Shown: piece after piece, positions 36,684-50,400 of the stretch
Layout of the letters: each line of letters opens with the position of its first letter
How positions within the stretch are numbered: the stretch's first letter is position 1
Assembly (NCBI RefSeq): GCF_905147045.1
Contig: NC_065902.1
Span: 5,401,377-5,465,376, forward strand
Origin: Nymphalis io
Taxonomy: Eukaryota; Arthropoda; Insecta; Lepidoptera; Nymphalidae
Length of the DNA: 64,000 nucleotides
Direction of reading: 5' to 3'
The notes under the pieces: model-generated
What the model was told of the DNA's origin: nothing
Databases searched by the model: none
Seen by the model: the letters and a program-made list of their open reading frames with translations, nothing else
Program-made: the position numbers and the translations under genes

Positions 36684-39440
36684 CAGTATCTGTCCATCAC
36701 TTCGGTGAAGAATATCCAGTATAAAATAGACTTAAGACAAGAAATTTTCTTAAGACAAATCTTTGTCTTTATGTGTAGTTATAGGCAAATATATTTTTTA
36801 ATAAAAAACATTACGAGTGTAAGTTGACTTTTTATACATGATATCTCATAGGCATAATGTTCACAAACCGATTGCACTTATAGTACATTTTTGTATGGCC
36901 GACAAAATTTACTCACTGTCAACAACTAATATTTTCCAAATGTTTGGACATGTACCTACTCTTAAGCAATTTAATTAATAATATAACCGGGCCCGGTTTA
37001 TAGCTTTATTAAAAGAGTAACTGGTTGCATGCCTTACCCTCTAAAAATCTTCGACAATTTTCGATAATGTTTTCGCATAAAAAAAGTTTAATGATGTAAT
37101 AAAAAGGGCCTCCCTTTTTTATTCTTATCGAGTCCCGGTGATTTACTCGTGATAATGTCAAAAGACCTCAATGACTGAAACTGATTCTCTGGGCGGGGAA
37201 ATAATCCCTAAATCCCCATTTCTTCATGTCAAGGAAACAATGTTTTGAGACGAAGCCCTAGTAGAAATTGCGAACAAATAGGGCGAATATACGTCTAATT
37301 TTTACGTAACCTTTGAGTAATAGTGCACAAACAATTTCTTAAAGTTATAACACTTCGTTTAATCCATTAGTGTCCAGAGGCCTGTTTAAAAGTTAGCTCA
37401 AAGTGTACATATATTTAATGTAAATAATAGATAATATTTATTTAAAACAGTAATCTAAAGTAAATGTATTAATAGAAAAATAAGTCATGTTACTTCTGAA
37501 GTTGATCAAAATATTTTGTATTAACTAACACCTTTACTTAATAAGGGAAGGGAAAAAAAGAGCGTGTGAAATATGTACTGGTTAAATATTTATTTTAGAC
37601 AATTATTAATAAGATACAATATAATTTCAAAGCGCAAGAGCAAACAATGTTTTACAATGAATTATGCTCAAATTTTTCATGCTTATAATATTTTACGGTG
37701 TAAACACAGTTCTTATATATTATATGCATGTATCCAATAAGCATTTATACTCTCTTACTTAAATCCATAATATACATATATGTAATATTTTAGCAAATTC
37801 TTTAAATACATAATTTTTAAACATACTTATTTTATTGTTACTATTGTTCAAACATATCTACCATGCAAACGAAGCTTCAGCATGCTATTAATATATTTTT
37901 AACAACATTTAATATTCAGTACCACTATACTAAATTGCCTAAACTATCGCTAAATAACTTTATGGTACCAAAATAAAAAAATAAAATTTTTAAGTTTGTG
38001 AGATTCCTATATAAACTCATGAGTACATTTCAACAAATATTTTAATATTTCATTATTCTAAATACATGAGCTAGAGGAGGTACATGGCATTTTTGGATTA
38101 TTACTAATCTCGACCCGTTTATAACGCGTTATGTTATGTTGCGTATGTAAATTTCGAGCATCATATTACTACTACAGACACGTAAAATATATTTAACGCA
38201 ATTGAATAATGATAAACAATTTTAGAACAAACTGATATACATAGTACCACAAAGTTGCATTTTATGCTTGTTTAACTAGATGATAAGAAGGTCTGCTTTT
38301 GATATAACAAATTTAAAAATTGAAAGCTGATCGGCGATCCTACATGCTCGTTTTATTTGTTTGATAAAACAATCAACACTCTTAGTTAGTGTTTATAATT
38401 ATTTGTTGATTGTTCAAAAAATACAATTTGCCAACCTTATTTACATTACATTTGTATTTACTTGATATAACCATTAATTTACAATTCTACAACAAACCGA
38501 TTGCTTGAATTTAATAAACTTTTATATAATGCAGTGTTCATTTTATACGAAATTATGACAAAATATTGAAATAAAATTACGTATAAAATAATGAATATTA
38601 ATTAAAGGAACAAAAGTAGGAAAATCTTAAATGACACTTTGTAATCATGTTGTGTCAATTCTAAGACAATTTCAGTTAAATCTCGTTATTCATTTAAATA
38701 TAAATTTTTCTTTTTGAATATTACGTCATTTTTAAAAGTTAGCATTAATAAATAATTTTACTTAGTGAGACAAGATTAATAAATTATACAGGTTATAAAG
38801 TAGAAAAGTTGCCATTTTTATAACTTATTTTGTTTGAGTTGGCCAATTACTTGACTGCCATGCTACCAAACTATGTAGAATGCATGTGGTTTTTCTTTAT
38901 AAATATAATTAAAAAATATACAATGAATAAACAATTATTCAAACTTATATACACATGAAAATTTTTTTGGTATAGTTTTATACCATGTTTGGATTCATAA
39001 TTATATTAACTATAATTTGCACTGCAGTTTATAAATTTTATAATTTCAAATTTTATATAGATAGGCTTAACAAGCTTCAACATTACAATACCTTAATTAC
39101 GTAAGATAATCTTATGACGAAAATGTTATTTTATACCTGTTAAATCAATAAATTAATAGACATGATGACACAAAAATGTTATGGAATAGATTTCAATAGA
39201 AATAACCTAACAAAATATATTACTGTTGTCTTTTTATAACTTTATAAAATGATTAACGTAAAAATATATTTCTTTTTTAAGCAATTTAAAGTTTACAAAT
39301 TCTTTAAGGAAAAAAATATACATGTGATTCTTCACTAGTCAGTGTTATAATATAATCATTTTATAAACACTGAGAGCAATTTCAAGTCATGTGAAGAGTT
39401 TCTTATAACCAACACAAATAAACAGAACGTAATATGAAGA
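36684..39440. other. Tail-to-tail spacer, INO80E and AP-2 alpha 3' UTRs
   Basis: AT-rich convergent region. INO80E probably ends at the AATAAA at 36800-36805. The remainder probably includes a long AP-2 alpha 3' UTR on the minus strand. No coding frame and no named repeat were seen. Confidence 0.5.
36800..36805 (+). terminator. Candidate poly(A) signal of INO80E
   Basis: AATAAA lies 117 nt after the stop codon, followed by A/T- and GT-rich sequence. Confidence 0.5.
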
Positions 39441-42227
39441 TTAGAACTGATCTGCCAGCAAATTACAAATTTCTTGTGAAACTGTTTCTTTACTTGATCG
39501 CACAGTGAGTCTGAACATTTGAGCTTGTTTATTTGGTTCCAATCTCATGAGACATCCTACTTGTTGAACTCTAGTGTGCACTATACCTGCACAAACAAAA
39601 TTATCAGGGTTAGGATCAATACCATCTAGTAACTGCATACCAAAACCAGCTAGTTTTGTACGTGTTGCAGTTATATCTATGGATCCCTGTGCTTTAAATA
39701 TTTTTTGGGCTCTCTGTTGTTCACCCCCTAAGTTTTTCCATCTTGCAAAAAAAGATTCTCCATTCATTTCTGTTGGTTCAAAGAACTTATTGAGTGTGAG
39801 TGGAAGTTTCATAGAGATTTTTTGGGGGACATTGTTGTAAAGAAATGACACAGACATGCTAGGACTATCAAGAAAATCTTCAATACATTCTGCAGTCAAC
39901 ATTTGTTGAATTTGAGCACCTGCTTCCAATACTGGTTCCATAGGTTTCATTTGCACATTGAGCTTATGTAAATCATTCCAATGCAATTCAGGACGAACAT
40001 TTTGTATTGGAGACTGTGTTTTATTTCCATAAAATAGACCAATCCTACCCAAATTTTGCCTGTATTCACTTTTTACTCCTATTTGAATAAGATCATTTTC
40101 AAAAAGTACTCCATTGTTTTTGAACAAAAATTTTTTAATATTATTCTGTTGCACAGTAGCTGGGCTTATTTTGGGTGTGGTATATAAGTCACCTAGAACA
40201 TCTAACAAACCATTTCCAGTAGGTGCATTTGTACCGGGTGGAGTGGATAATCCAAGTAAATCAGCACTTGAACTGTTTGTATTTGCTATGTTATTTATCA
40301 CTGGAGCTGGAGTAATATTTGGTTGTGGACTTTTTGATTCTCTTACATCATCAGGGATACGACCTGGCTTTTTCTTTTTTAGAACTGCTAATATTGATGA
40401 TTCCCTTTCTGGGAACGCTGGCATCTCTTCCAACACTGTTGCTAAAACATCTGAACTGGCAACAATGCTCAACTGCAAATATTCAGATGCCCTCTGTTGT
40501 AGTTCTACATCAGCAGAGCGCAAATTTGAGTCTGCACGGAAAACTTCTTGTACCCTGTTTTTTATTTCTGGGAACAAATTAACAAGCTTGATATATGTTG
40601 ACAACAAAAGTGCTCTTGTTGCTGCAGAGCACAGATGATACTTGGAATGAAGAAGTTCAAACTGGACTAGTGGAGATGATCTGGTATCACCAGCTATTAA
40701 ATTTCCAAATTCACCAAGAATATATCCTCCCACTTTAACCATATTTTCATGACAAGTTGGAGCCTGTAAAGCTTCAAAAACAGTTTTAGCTGCATATCCT
40801 TGGACTTCCTCTCTATTTATTACAATTTGAATGACTCTATACCACACTTCCTCTGAAACATAATCTCCAGCAATTCTAATAAGATTTAAAATAACATCCA
40901 CATACCATGTAAAGTCAGTAGCATACTTTTCAGCTAATATGGCTACCTTTAGTACCATTTCTTCTCTTATGGAGTAATCAGCTGTTTCTAAATAAGCTAA
41001 CATTTCTTGTACAATTTCTTCTGCATTTGTTTTATCACACATAGCATACAGCAAATCTACTGCTTGTTGTCGCACAGATACATCTTTTTCCATTTTCATT
41101 GAAAGTATTACAACTTCTTGATGCTTTTTCACAGCTTCATGAGAAAATTCGGATGTTGCAAGATGACACATAGACTCAAGAGCTAAGTATCTCAGATTAG
41201 TTTCCCGATTACTTAAAAATTGTCCTAGTTGATTGCATGCTCGAACTAGCAAATTAGGCTCACTGTCATTATGAATAATGAGACTTATCGCTTCAAAAAG
41301 TACAGCATTTTTTGCATTTGAATGTTGTACTTTTTTTGACTTTGGAGGCTCTTGAGCTTTATTAAAGATTGTTTCCAAGCACTCAGATAAGCGACCCCTC
41401 ACTCCAGGCTCTTCAGATGGTGGTGTATAGTTTTGTAACAACCGCAATAGTTTTACTGATAACCATGGAGCAGGAACAAAGTAATAGGTATAATCCTGCA
41501 GATCTGTGTAGCTAGCAGTGACTATTCTGCTTAATCGAGCAACAGCGAGTGTAACACAACCTTTGTATTCATCTGGATTTTTCTTCACAAGTGCATCTAT
41601 AAGTGATGTTGCTGCAGTAACAACACCCATATGTGGGTCATTTAATAAATGGATTATTCTTGATGTCCACTCCCCCCCAGGGATGATTTCAGGAGATTTC
41701 CGAAAGAGCCGTAACAAACATAGAGCAGCAGATTGCTTTACAACATCCATTGTATCACCAGAAACAAGCAACTTAGGTATTTCAGTACCAAAAGCTTCAG
41801 CCATATCCTTGCTACCAATGTTTGCTATGCATTGAAGTGCAAGGTTCACATGAATAGGGTTTCGAGACTGCAAGTCATTTTTAATACTTTGAATAATGAG
41901 TTTAATTAGATCACTATTAGTATTCACCAAAACCGATATAAATAGGTAGCCTATTTGTTTCTCGGAATATTTGTTGGATGAAAGTAAGTTAACCGCTTCC
42001 ATGTGTCCGAAATCGATATCATGACCCAACAAGAAGATAAACAGAAGTTTACAGACGTACTTCTTTTTCTGGTAGCCATCAAGAGTTTTGTCGCCTTTGA
42101 ACTTACTTCGGATATTAGCCAGCTCTTTATTAATTCTTTTAATTTCTGCTTCTTTGCTTTTACAGTTTCTTATATCAGATATAAAAACTGCGAGCCCTCG
42201 CATACCATCTCCCCTAACGGCAGGCAT
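39441..42227 (-). CDS. AP-2alpha: AP-2 complex subunit alpha (alpha-adaptin), single exon
   Basis: One uninterrupted frame of 928 aa. The start is the ATG at 42227-42225 (MPAVRGDGMRGLAVFIS), which matches the invariant family N-terminus; an in-frame GTG 24 nt upstream is not a likely start. The trunk of HEAT-like repeats spans about 1-610. It includes the Lys-rich phosphoinositide-binding region near residues 40-60 (SKFKGDKTLDGYQKKKY). A hinge of about 90 residues with ADLLGLS follows, then the appendage (about 700-928). Trp830 in FFARWKNLGG corresponds to the platform Trp that binds DPW/FxDxF motifs of endocytic accessory proteins. The protein is a large subunit of the plasma-membrane clathrin adaptor AP-2; it binds PI(4,5)P2, dileucine cargo and accessory factors. 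Length and sequence are typical and no damage is seen. What is odd is the complete lack of introns, in a region whose other large genes are multi-exonic. This suggests intron loss or a retrocopy. Confidence 0.96.
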   Translation of the reverse strand: MPAVRGDGMRGLAVFISDIRNCKSKEAEIKRINKELANIRSKFKGDKTLDGYQKKKYVCKLLFIFLLGHDIDFGHMEAVNLLSSNKYSEKQIGYLFISVLVNTNSDLIKLIIQSIKNDLQSRNPIHVNLALQCIANIGSKDMAEAFGTEIPKLLVSGDTMDVVKQSAALCLLRLFRKSPEIIPGGEWTSRIIHLLNDPHMGVVTAATSLIDALVKKNPDEYKGCVTLAVARLSRIVTASYTDLQDYTYYFVPAPWLSVKLLRLLQNYTPPSEEPGVRGRLSECLETIFNKAQEPPKSKKVQHSNAKNAVLFEAISLIIHNDSEPNLLVRACNQLGQFLSNRETNLRYLALESMCHLATSEFSHEAVKKHQEVVILSMKMEKDVSVRQQAVDLLYAMCDKTNAEEIVQEMLAYLETADYSIREEMVLKVAILAEKYATDFTWYVDVILNLIRIAGDYVSEEVWYRVIQIVINREEVQGYAAKTVFEALQAPTCHENMVKVGGYILGEFGNLIAGDTRSSPLVQFELLHSKYHLCSAATRALLLSTYIKLVNLFPEIKNRVQEVFRADSNLRSADVELQQRASEYLQLSIVASSDVLATVLEEMPAFPERESSILAVLKKKKPGRIPDDVRESKSPQPNITPAPVINNIANTNSSSADLLGLSTPPGTNAPTGNGLLDVLGDLYTTPKISPATVQQNNIKKFLFKNNGVLFENDLIQIGVKSEYRQNLGRIGLFYGNKTQSPIQNVRPELHWNDLHKLNVQMKPMEPVLEAGAQIQQMLTAECIEDFLDSPSMSVSFLYNNVPQKISMKLPLTLNKFFEPTEMNGESFFARWKNLGGEQQRAQKIFKAQGSIDITATRTKLAGFGMQLLDGIDPNPDNFVCAGIVHTRVQQVGCLMRLEPNKQAQMFRLTVRSSKETVSQEICNLLADQF

Positions 42228-44467
42228 ATTGCCAAGAGACTTATCGAACACCAGTTTTATGCCTTTTTTTTAACTTATGAGAATAATATTCCGAATCAAA
42301 ACTATAACGATATATAAAGCGAAATATTAAAGCTTCGGCTTTAATTCCGGCTTTACACTTTAGTCGCCGTCATTAAATACTATTTCCGATTTGGCCACTG
42401 ATCTTTCTTCTACAACGCCTTCCCATATTATCTATGAAATTGAAACGTCAGACTACAAATTGGTTGTTTATGGATCAATATCGAAATAAATAGGTTACTA
42501 GTTTAAATTAGAACAGAGCTTACAAGAAAGCCAAACCACCAAATTATTAAAAAATGTCAAAATAAGACAACAATATTTAATACATTTTATAAATTAACCG
42601 CCATATATTATTTTAACTTAAAATATACTAATATAACTTTGAAAAAACTAAACAAATGAATTAAAATAAACTGAATACATACTAGATTTAATGACAATAT
42701 TATATTTTGTATATATTTTTAGCTGTAAGTATAGATCTATGCCAGATATATGCTAGTTACAAATCTTCTTAAGGTGTAATAATTTCAATGAAAATAAAAC
42801 ATATGATATTTTAAACATTTCAGTGTTATAGGTCTGGAAATTAAGAAATAGTAAAATTAGAATTCGGTTAAAATTTAAAAATAATATCGTTTTAGCATAA
42901 GAAAAGTTGACAAAATTAGGTAAAAAAAAATGTTAGCATTTTATAATGAATTATAAATGCAATACTGTCTAGACTTTTGTTAAGCTGGCAAGTCTTTGAA
43001 TTTACAGAACATTTAATTATCTACCTATTTCAATTTATGGTAACATGTTTTATAATCAATAAAGAATGTACAGATTAATAAATATTTCATAATACATTCA
43101 CATTGGTTCACAGTTCATAATATCTTGATCATCAAAATTGAGTGCTTCAGGTTTTATGAATATCTTTCATAGTTTAAAAAACTTTTTATTTTATATAGTT
43201 CTTGCTGTATTTTCATTAATTAAATACAATATGGATTAGGAAGATGTAAATTAAAAAAATTGTATTTTTTTTGTACTAAAATAATCTTTGAATGATTATA
43301 ATAACATGTGTGAAAAAATATAGGGCGCGATAGTTACATTAAAGAGCCGCGGCATATTATTGTAAATTTGGCTCTGGTGAAAGTGCAAATAAAATTAACA
43401 ATCTCGAATGTGAAGGATGCAAACCTACTATGGCATTGGTCACATAGCGATGTCAGGAGCCTACTTGTAATAAAATAAACTGTTACTGGAAGAAACCCTT
43501 TTTATGTAAAAGGGGGGCAACCAACCAAGAGGCTCACCTGATGGAAAGTGATTAGCACTATCCAAAGACACCTGCAACACCGGAGTAATTGGCAGTGCAT
43601 TGCCGGTTTTTAAGGAATGAGTAGGCTCTTTTCTTGAAGGTTTCTATGTCATAGCGGTTCAAAAAATTCGCCGGAAATATGGTTTCGCAGGGTGGTTGTG
43701 CGGGGCAGGAAATGCTTTAAAAATAGCGTTGTAGTAGTGGATTTCCAGACATGGACATAGTATGGATGGAATTTAGAATTTAGACACGATGTCCGGTGGT
43801 GTAATTCAGCGCCTGAGATTAATCTAAACAGTTCCTCAGAGCAATCTCCGTAAAAAATGCGACAGAAGACGTAAAGTGCCATCTCTCCCATCCAGAGATG
43901 AGAGCAGTACTTTATGTGGGGTTGTATTTTCATCTTTTAGAATTTTAGGCGAGGAGCTGACGTTTTAGGTTTCGTTATTATATCAGCCTGCTTGCGCTAA
44001 CTAGTACTGTTAACTCAATCTCATTACTCAATTGACTGCCCATACAGCAAATGATCCCTGAGTCCAGCGGTACTCATAACTTCACCCCATGCGGCCACAC
44101 TTTGTTTTCTTTATGACGCAGATAGAGCAGCAGCATTAGAGAATAGTATTTATCAATCACTGGCCTTTGGCATTTTACTAATCTGTGGCGAATAATGAGA
44201 TGTCTTTGGTTACTCGATTTGACATCATTCGTTTGCGTTTTTTCAGCAGTCAGTCGAGAGTCACAAGATTCGTCAAAATACGTCTAAATTCTGAATTAAC
44301 TAATTTTTATACATCTGTTTTGCTCAGTTAATAACTCGTAAATAGACTTAGCTTTCTGCATAGTGTTTATTTAGTTGTGTTTTTTTTAAATTATCAATAT
44401 GGGTTCAATAATTTTGGTTATGAATTTGTAAATGGAGCCTGGATTCAAAGTACAAAACAACTAATGA
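42228..44467. promoter_or_regulatory. Divergent AP-2 alpha / Pptc7 promoter region
   Basis: A head-to-head spacer of 2.2 kb contains 5' UTRs and promoters of both genes plus a CR1/Jockey-type retroelement fragment (43505-43935). The rest is AT-rich. No convincing core-promoter motif was assigned. Confidence 0.4.
43505..43935 (-). mobile_element. CR1/Jockey-type non-LTR retrotransposon C-terminal fragment
   Basis: The minus-strand frame 43933-43649 reads QPHIKYCSHLWMG, then YVFCRIFYGDCSEELFRLIS and HFLPRTTTLRNHI. This is the thumb/C-terminal region of lepidopteran CR1/Jockey-like reverse transcriptases (IRPHMEYCSHLW... and CSEELF... type). A segment between GEM and ALYVF is missing. The 3' UTR ends near 43505 at a GCCTCTTGGTTGGTTGCCCC-type end. 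It is 5'-truncated and non-functional. Confidence 0.75.
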
Positions 44468-47400
44468 ATGATGCAGTCTGTATACTGGACAGGCAGAGTG
44501 CTATCACGTGCTATTAGAAATGGACTCACAAGTTTTTCGAGTGCTGCTGAATTAAACGTTTCTAAAAAGAAACATCCGTATTTAGTGTCAGTAGTTTGTG
44601 GATTTCCTAAAGACATAGCTAATGGAAGATCCCATAAGGGTCAATTCGGAGACGACGCATGGTTTTCCACAAATTTCAACAATGCAGATGTTATTGGTGA
44701 GTAGTTCACCTAAATTTCATTGTGATTAAGCGTATCAAACAAATCCTCTAGGTTTAATTAATCACACGAATTATGAAAATAGAAGGTTTATTGTAAAGAC
44801 AAAAAAATATAATTTCTAGATCATTTAAAAAATTTTTTGGGTCTCGATTTACATGCTTATATACTTTATTTACAAAATTTTGGTACAATATACTTAACAT
44901 TCATAAATTACACCGAGTTTAAAAAAATACTAATAAATGAGAATAAATCCTAATTTTTATTTATTTCTTAACATTTACCTTGTAGGATGGATGATGTTTA
45001 TAAGAAAAATACCTTTATTCATACCCATTGCATAATGTAAAATCCTTCAAATTGTTCAATTTTTAATTGACACCTATTATTTAAAAAATTTTAAAAATTT
45101 TTTCAAAATATTATTGAGATTTGGAATAGAATAAGAATTTGACTTGATATTTACCTTCTTATATCATATTTACTTATGTTATGATAGTATTTTAAAACTT
45201 TGATATTGTCTTGCTGACTTGTTGCTTTAAAAGTAGTGCATTTTTAGTACACTTATATTATATTGCTATATAATAGGTGTTGCTGATGGAGTGGGAGGCT
45301 GGCGTGCATATGGAATTGATCCTGGAGAGTTCTCATCATATCTTATGAGGACATGTGAAAGACTGGTCAGAATGGGCCACTTTAAAATGTCAGAGCCAGG
45401 AGACCTGCTGGCCAAGTCTTATTATGAGCTTTTAGAACATAAAAAACCCATTTTAGGTAATGCTTTTTTAAATAAATTTAATACATTTAGCTTAATTATT
45501 AATTAAATTTTTTCAATTTATCTTAGTTTTTCAATTTTTATGGTCACAAAAATGATTTGTTGCCTCTATTTTCATTTCTCTTAAGTTTGAGTAGACTATT
45601 TGTATATGAATAAAATGGTAAAGTCATATCAGTGTTACCAGTGTAATTTTTTGATACAACAGGTAGCAGCACAGCATGTGTAATGATTTTAGACCGCAGC
45701 GAGAGTATAATGCGTGCTGCCAACATTGGGGACAGTGGTTTTATGGTTGTACGTGGTGGCCGTGTTGTGCACCGGTCTCATGAACAACAGCACTACTTCA
45801 ACACACCTTATCAATTAAGCCTGCCACCTCCTGGACATGATCAGAATGTTCTCAGTGATAGGTATGGATAATATGATTTTATATTATGGTTAATATTCAA
45901 CTTCCAACTGATTTTGTTATTTTATATATATTGTTTTTGATAAATAAAATAGGAGTTTGCATATAAATGCACATACCATTTTTTACCTATGGACTATACT
46001 TAGTGTTGTCTGTGTGTTGTGTGTGTGTTTACATTTTAAAATCAACTATCTAATAGGAACTTATTAAACTGACATTTATTACAAATTTGTTTACCTAGGT
46101 GTTATATTCATTCATGATTTACTTATTGATTTAATGACTAAACAATATAATATTTCTTGGAGTGTTATCATAAAAAAAATAGGGAGTAATAACCTCATAG
46201 CAATGTACTCCAATGAAAATGTAATTTTAAAAATATTATTGTTGAATAGGAAACAATTTTTTTTACATACTTCACATAGAAATTTCGCAAGTTCAGTATT
46301 ATTTATATATAATGGGAATAAACATAATTTATAGGAATATAATTTTAAACAATAGCTAATGACTTGTGCTATAAATAGTGCTCAAATACATACAATATTA
46401 TCTTTATGTACAATTATTATATCTATAAATCTGTACATAAGAATTAATAGACATTATTACATTTCATTTTACACTGAAACTTTCCCATTAGATTGCCCAT
46501 GTTGAAAGAATGATAGAAATTAGTTGTATCATTTCTTATATATATATATAAAATCCTTTATTAGTTTCAGGATAATTAGAGAAGTATACTCTACTAACTA
46601 AATATACTCATAAATTATGATATATTTAAAACGTCAACTATATTTTATATTATATAAATATATAATATATATAAATACATTTGATTTATATTTAAAGTGT
46701 GCATCTATTTATATAGAAATATATATAATATTTGATGTATAATATTTGCAAATGCAATATGTTATTCACTTGTTTGAAAACAATTTTATCAGTTATAGAT
46801 GCTATGCTTCTAATAGCAAAAGGTTACTTCAATATAGATAAGGTTGAAAAGTGTACTCATAAGGGTTTTTATTTTGATAAATAATTAGAATGATGTTATG
46901 TTTTTATTATATTAATTGAGGTAATGTGATATATGTCACACCTTTTGTAATTTAAATTGTTATTTAAAATAATTCTTCATTTGACATTAAAGTAAAATAA
47001 ATTAATATTTGTCATTATTTCACAATTAGCTTTTTAAAGTCTGGAAAATATTAACCTAATATTTTATTGAAAAAATGTTGTCAAAATATTAAAGATGTTA
47101 CAAATCATGTGACTTAAAATTTTATTTATTTTTATACGCAGCTATAAATTTAAAATTAATTTTCTCAAACGGAAATGTTTCCTATTCATGTTTTGAATGG
47201 TATGTTAACATTTTAAATCTAAACTCATTGTTTCAAAATTGTGTGTTAAATAAGTTTTTACGAAACAAAATTTGCAATAAAGCTTTGCCATTGTGTAATT
47301 TAGCCAGTGTGTAAACTTTTAGATCGCAGTCAGAAATAGAATTTCCTTTCGCCATTGCTGTAATTCGAATTGGCGCCATAAAATTTATTTTGGTAATAAT

Positions 47401-50400
47401 AACTTGACTCATTATTATTACAGTATCAGCATGTGAATGTCCCACTGCTGGGCTAAGGCCTCTCCCTTTTTGAAGAGAAGGATTATTAGTTAACTGTTTT
47501 TATAGGTTTAGATTTTTATACAACTGGATTTAATTAATTCATCAATAATTATAAATAATAACTTATTTATAATTATTTTATATTATAAAATTTCTCGCGA
47601 TTTTCTTATAAATATTACATAAACGATTACGTCATGAATCATGACATACTTTGCAAGTCTATCGTCTCACGCCTCGTCGGCTTTTTGACAAATAGGTATC
47701 GTCAATACTGCAAGTCTTATGACTGCCGGTTGTTTATCCAATATTTTGACTCTTAACATAAGCGATCATGTGGTCTCAATACACAAACAACGTTGTTGTA
47801 TTTCTGCGTGCACTAATATTAGAATTTTTAGTTTGTTGGATATAAGCCAGCGAACAAAACTCACGTGCTCTGTTTAATTTGTAGAATGGTATTATATTTA
47901 TTTTAGTTCACAAATATTTAATAAAATTCATGTATATTTTTACATAATGAGAACACGAATACAAAAACATATTATAAGATAACAAGGCAAGGTTTTGATT
48001 CGAACCACACTGATCGCAGCGGATGAATACTATCTTATCTGTAATTTATTTAAGACACTAAGTATTTTCGTGCTGTACGTTCGAGAGAAAATTAAGAAGG
48101 AGATTATTAAGAAATCCAATAAATTGTTTATAATTCTGACCAAATTCTTAAAACCGATATTTTTGAACGTAACATGATATTGAGCCGAAAGCCCAAACTT
48201 AAGAACAATAATGGAATCATATGATTGCTATGTAATATTATTCAATAAGATTTTATTTTATTGCGTTGTTCAAATACAATGTAGGTATCAAATTATTCAC
48301 AAAGAAACCCATAAGTCATATTATTTTTTTAAAGCATTTAATTTTATCACAATCGAATAAATATTCTTTTCAAGTATTATTATTTCTATGTGACATGTTC
48401 TTTTATAATTTATACGTCAATAGCTCAACAATATACGGATTGTCGAGTTATAGTCGCAGGTCGTTTTTGACACCTTAGACGATCTTCTATTATGAATGCC
48501 TATCTGAACAGAAAATTAATATTATTTCTTAGTTTTTTGACAGTTACTAAGTTTATAATTTTTTCCAAGAATAGGTTTTCGAATTTTTTGCCCCCGTTAT
48601 CCTTATAAACTCGCACTCGCATAAATATTTACCTTCGTCTGTCAACGTACACATGTTTAAGATTTTTAAGCATATAAATAAAATCGATGAAAAAATGATG
48701 ATGTTTGCAATTTTGCTAGTACTAATCTTTTTAACTCATATTACACCTTATGTGCATGTTATTGCTGTATTGTACGTATTTAATTGTGATTCTATAAAGT
48801 ACTATATTGAACAAGTTAAAATCTCTTTAACACAAAATAATAAACAATTACATAATATCATTAATTAATTAGGGACGAGAACAGACTCATATAATGAAAT
48901 AATGAACTGAGGTTAAAAGCAAGTGTAATGCATGGTATAAGCTTGATAATATAATTGTTATTTGCATAATGCAATGAATAAATGCAAATATTCCCATTAT
49001 ATAAAATAATGGCAACGGTATAAAATAATCAAAGCGGAACCAAGAACAGCTGGTATACATTTTCTAGTACCGAAATCATAAATACAATTTCTTATACGTT
49101 ACAGGCCAGAATCAGCGGAAACGGCCGAGTTTAAGGTGGAATGCGGTGACGTGATCCTCGTGGCGACGGACGGCGTGTTCGACAACGTGCCGGAGCCGGT
49201 GCTGGTGGCGGAGATGCGGCGCGCGCAGGCGCTGGAGGGCGACGCGCAGCGCCTGCAGGCCGTCGCCAACTCCATCGCGTGGATGGCCCGCAACCTCTCC
49301 TTCGACGGGTGCTACATGTCGCCGTTCGCGAAGAGCGCGCGACAGAATGGCATCGATGCTATTGGTGACTATCAGTGTTCATAGACCTCGATAGCAAAGT
49401 GGTATTTAGGTACTTTGACAATCTCGTTTGATTACCTACTCGCTACCTAAATGCCCCTTGCATAACTTCTTTCTGCACATACTATTTATATAAATGTCAT
49501 ATTTCACTTACTAAACCCATTTATAAGGGATCTGAGGCGAGTGTCTGGTTTACCCGCCTAAGGTTTGAGGCGTTGAAACAATCCCTTAGGTCCTTTGACA
49601 TGACACCCCCGGATTAAAATTATACTTTACCGAAACGCACATTGCTTATAGTATTTGTATAATTGCATTTTTAAATAGTTTAATTCGCTGACCAACTTTG
49701 CGTGCGCTTGTAACCGCTTGCTTTTACCAAGCAATGGCCGAAAAGTTTGTTGAGGAAGTAGTTTTGTAAAGCGTAATTTTTTTCGGTTTAATTGGTGCCA
49801 GTATAATAACAGAATACAGATTTAACATCTTAAATAGCATACGTGTAACCGAATAACGCATCGATGGTAAGGAATAGCATATGGGCATTTTTTTAAAAGT
49901 TTGCGTGATTTTAAAAAATGGTATTTTTTTTTAGTACATATGTTTTATGCAATAATATTAACATTAATTAAATCAGTGATGTCTAAATTATCATAAAAAC
50001 ACAGAAATCACGCAAAACACTGTAGTTTATCATATACTACGAATTAAATGCGTCCGACCCTGATATTTTCGTCCACTGTTATAGTTACGTACTATTTTGC
50101 CTTGGTTTTAGAGTAAAATAAAAATATAATATTCAAAACGCATATATATATGTAACAAGATAAAGTACTTATTACAAATCTTCTCCTATTTTTTCATTAT
50201 AAGCACTTATCAAAATATGATCAACAATTGTACATCCTCTGAGTTATAAAACGACAAAAACAGACTTATATTTCATCATTTTTGGCATTAATTTGAGATC
50301 CAAATAATATTATAAGTAAATGATAAAATTAATAAAATTGCATAACAACAAATGTAAAAGATACTTTGAGCTTTGTCCATTATTATTTAGAAATATTTAA

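Noticed and set aside
42228..42251. Eight-residue extension of AP-2 alpha
   Set aside because: It begins with GTG. The following ATG gives the conserved adaptin N-terminus.
46500..46780. AT-repeat cluster as a possible replication origin or matrix attachment site
   Set aside because: Simple TATA-rich DNA is common throughout this genome, and nothing specific separates this stretch.
48266..48868. Hydrophobic small frames in Pptc7 intron 3
   Set aside because: Phe/Ile/Leu/Lys/Asn-rich frames are expected by chance in AT-rich DNA, and no domain or splice context was found.
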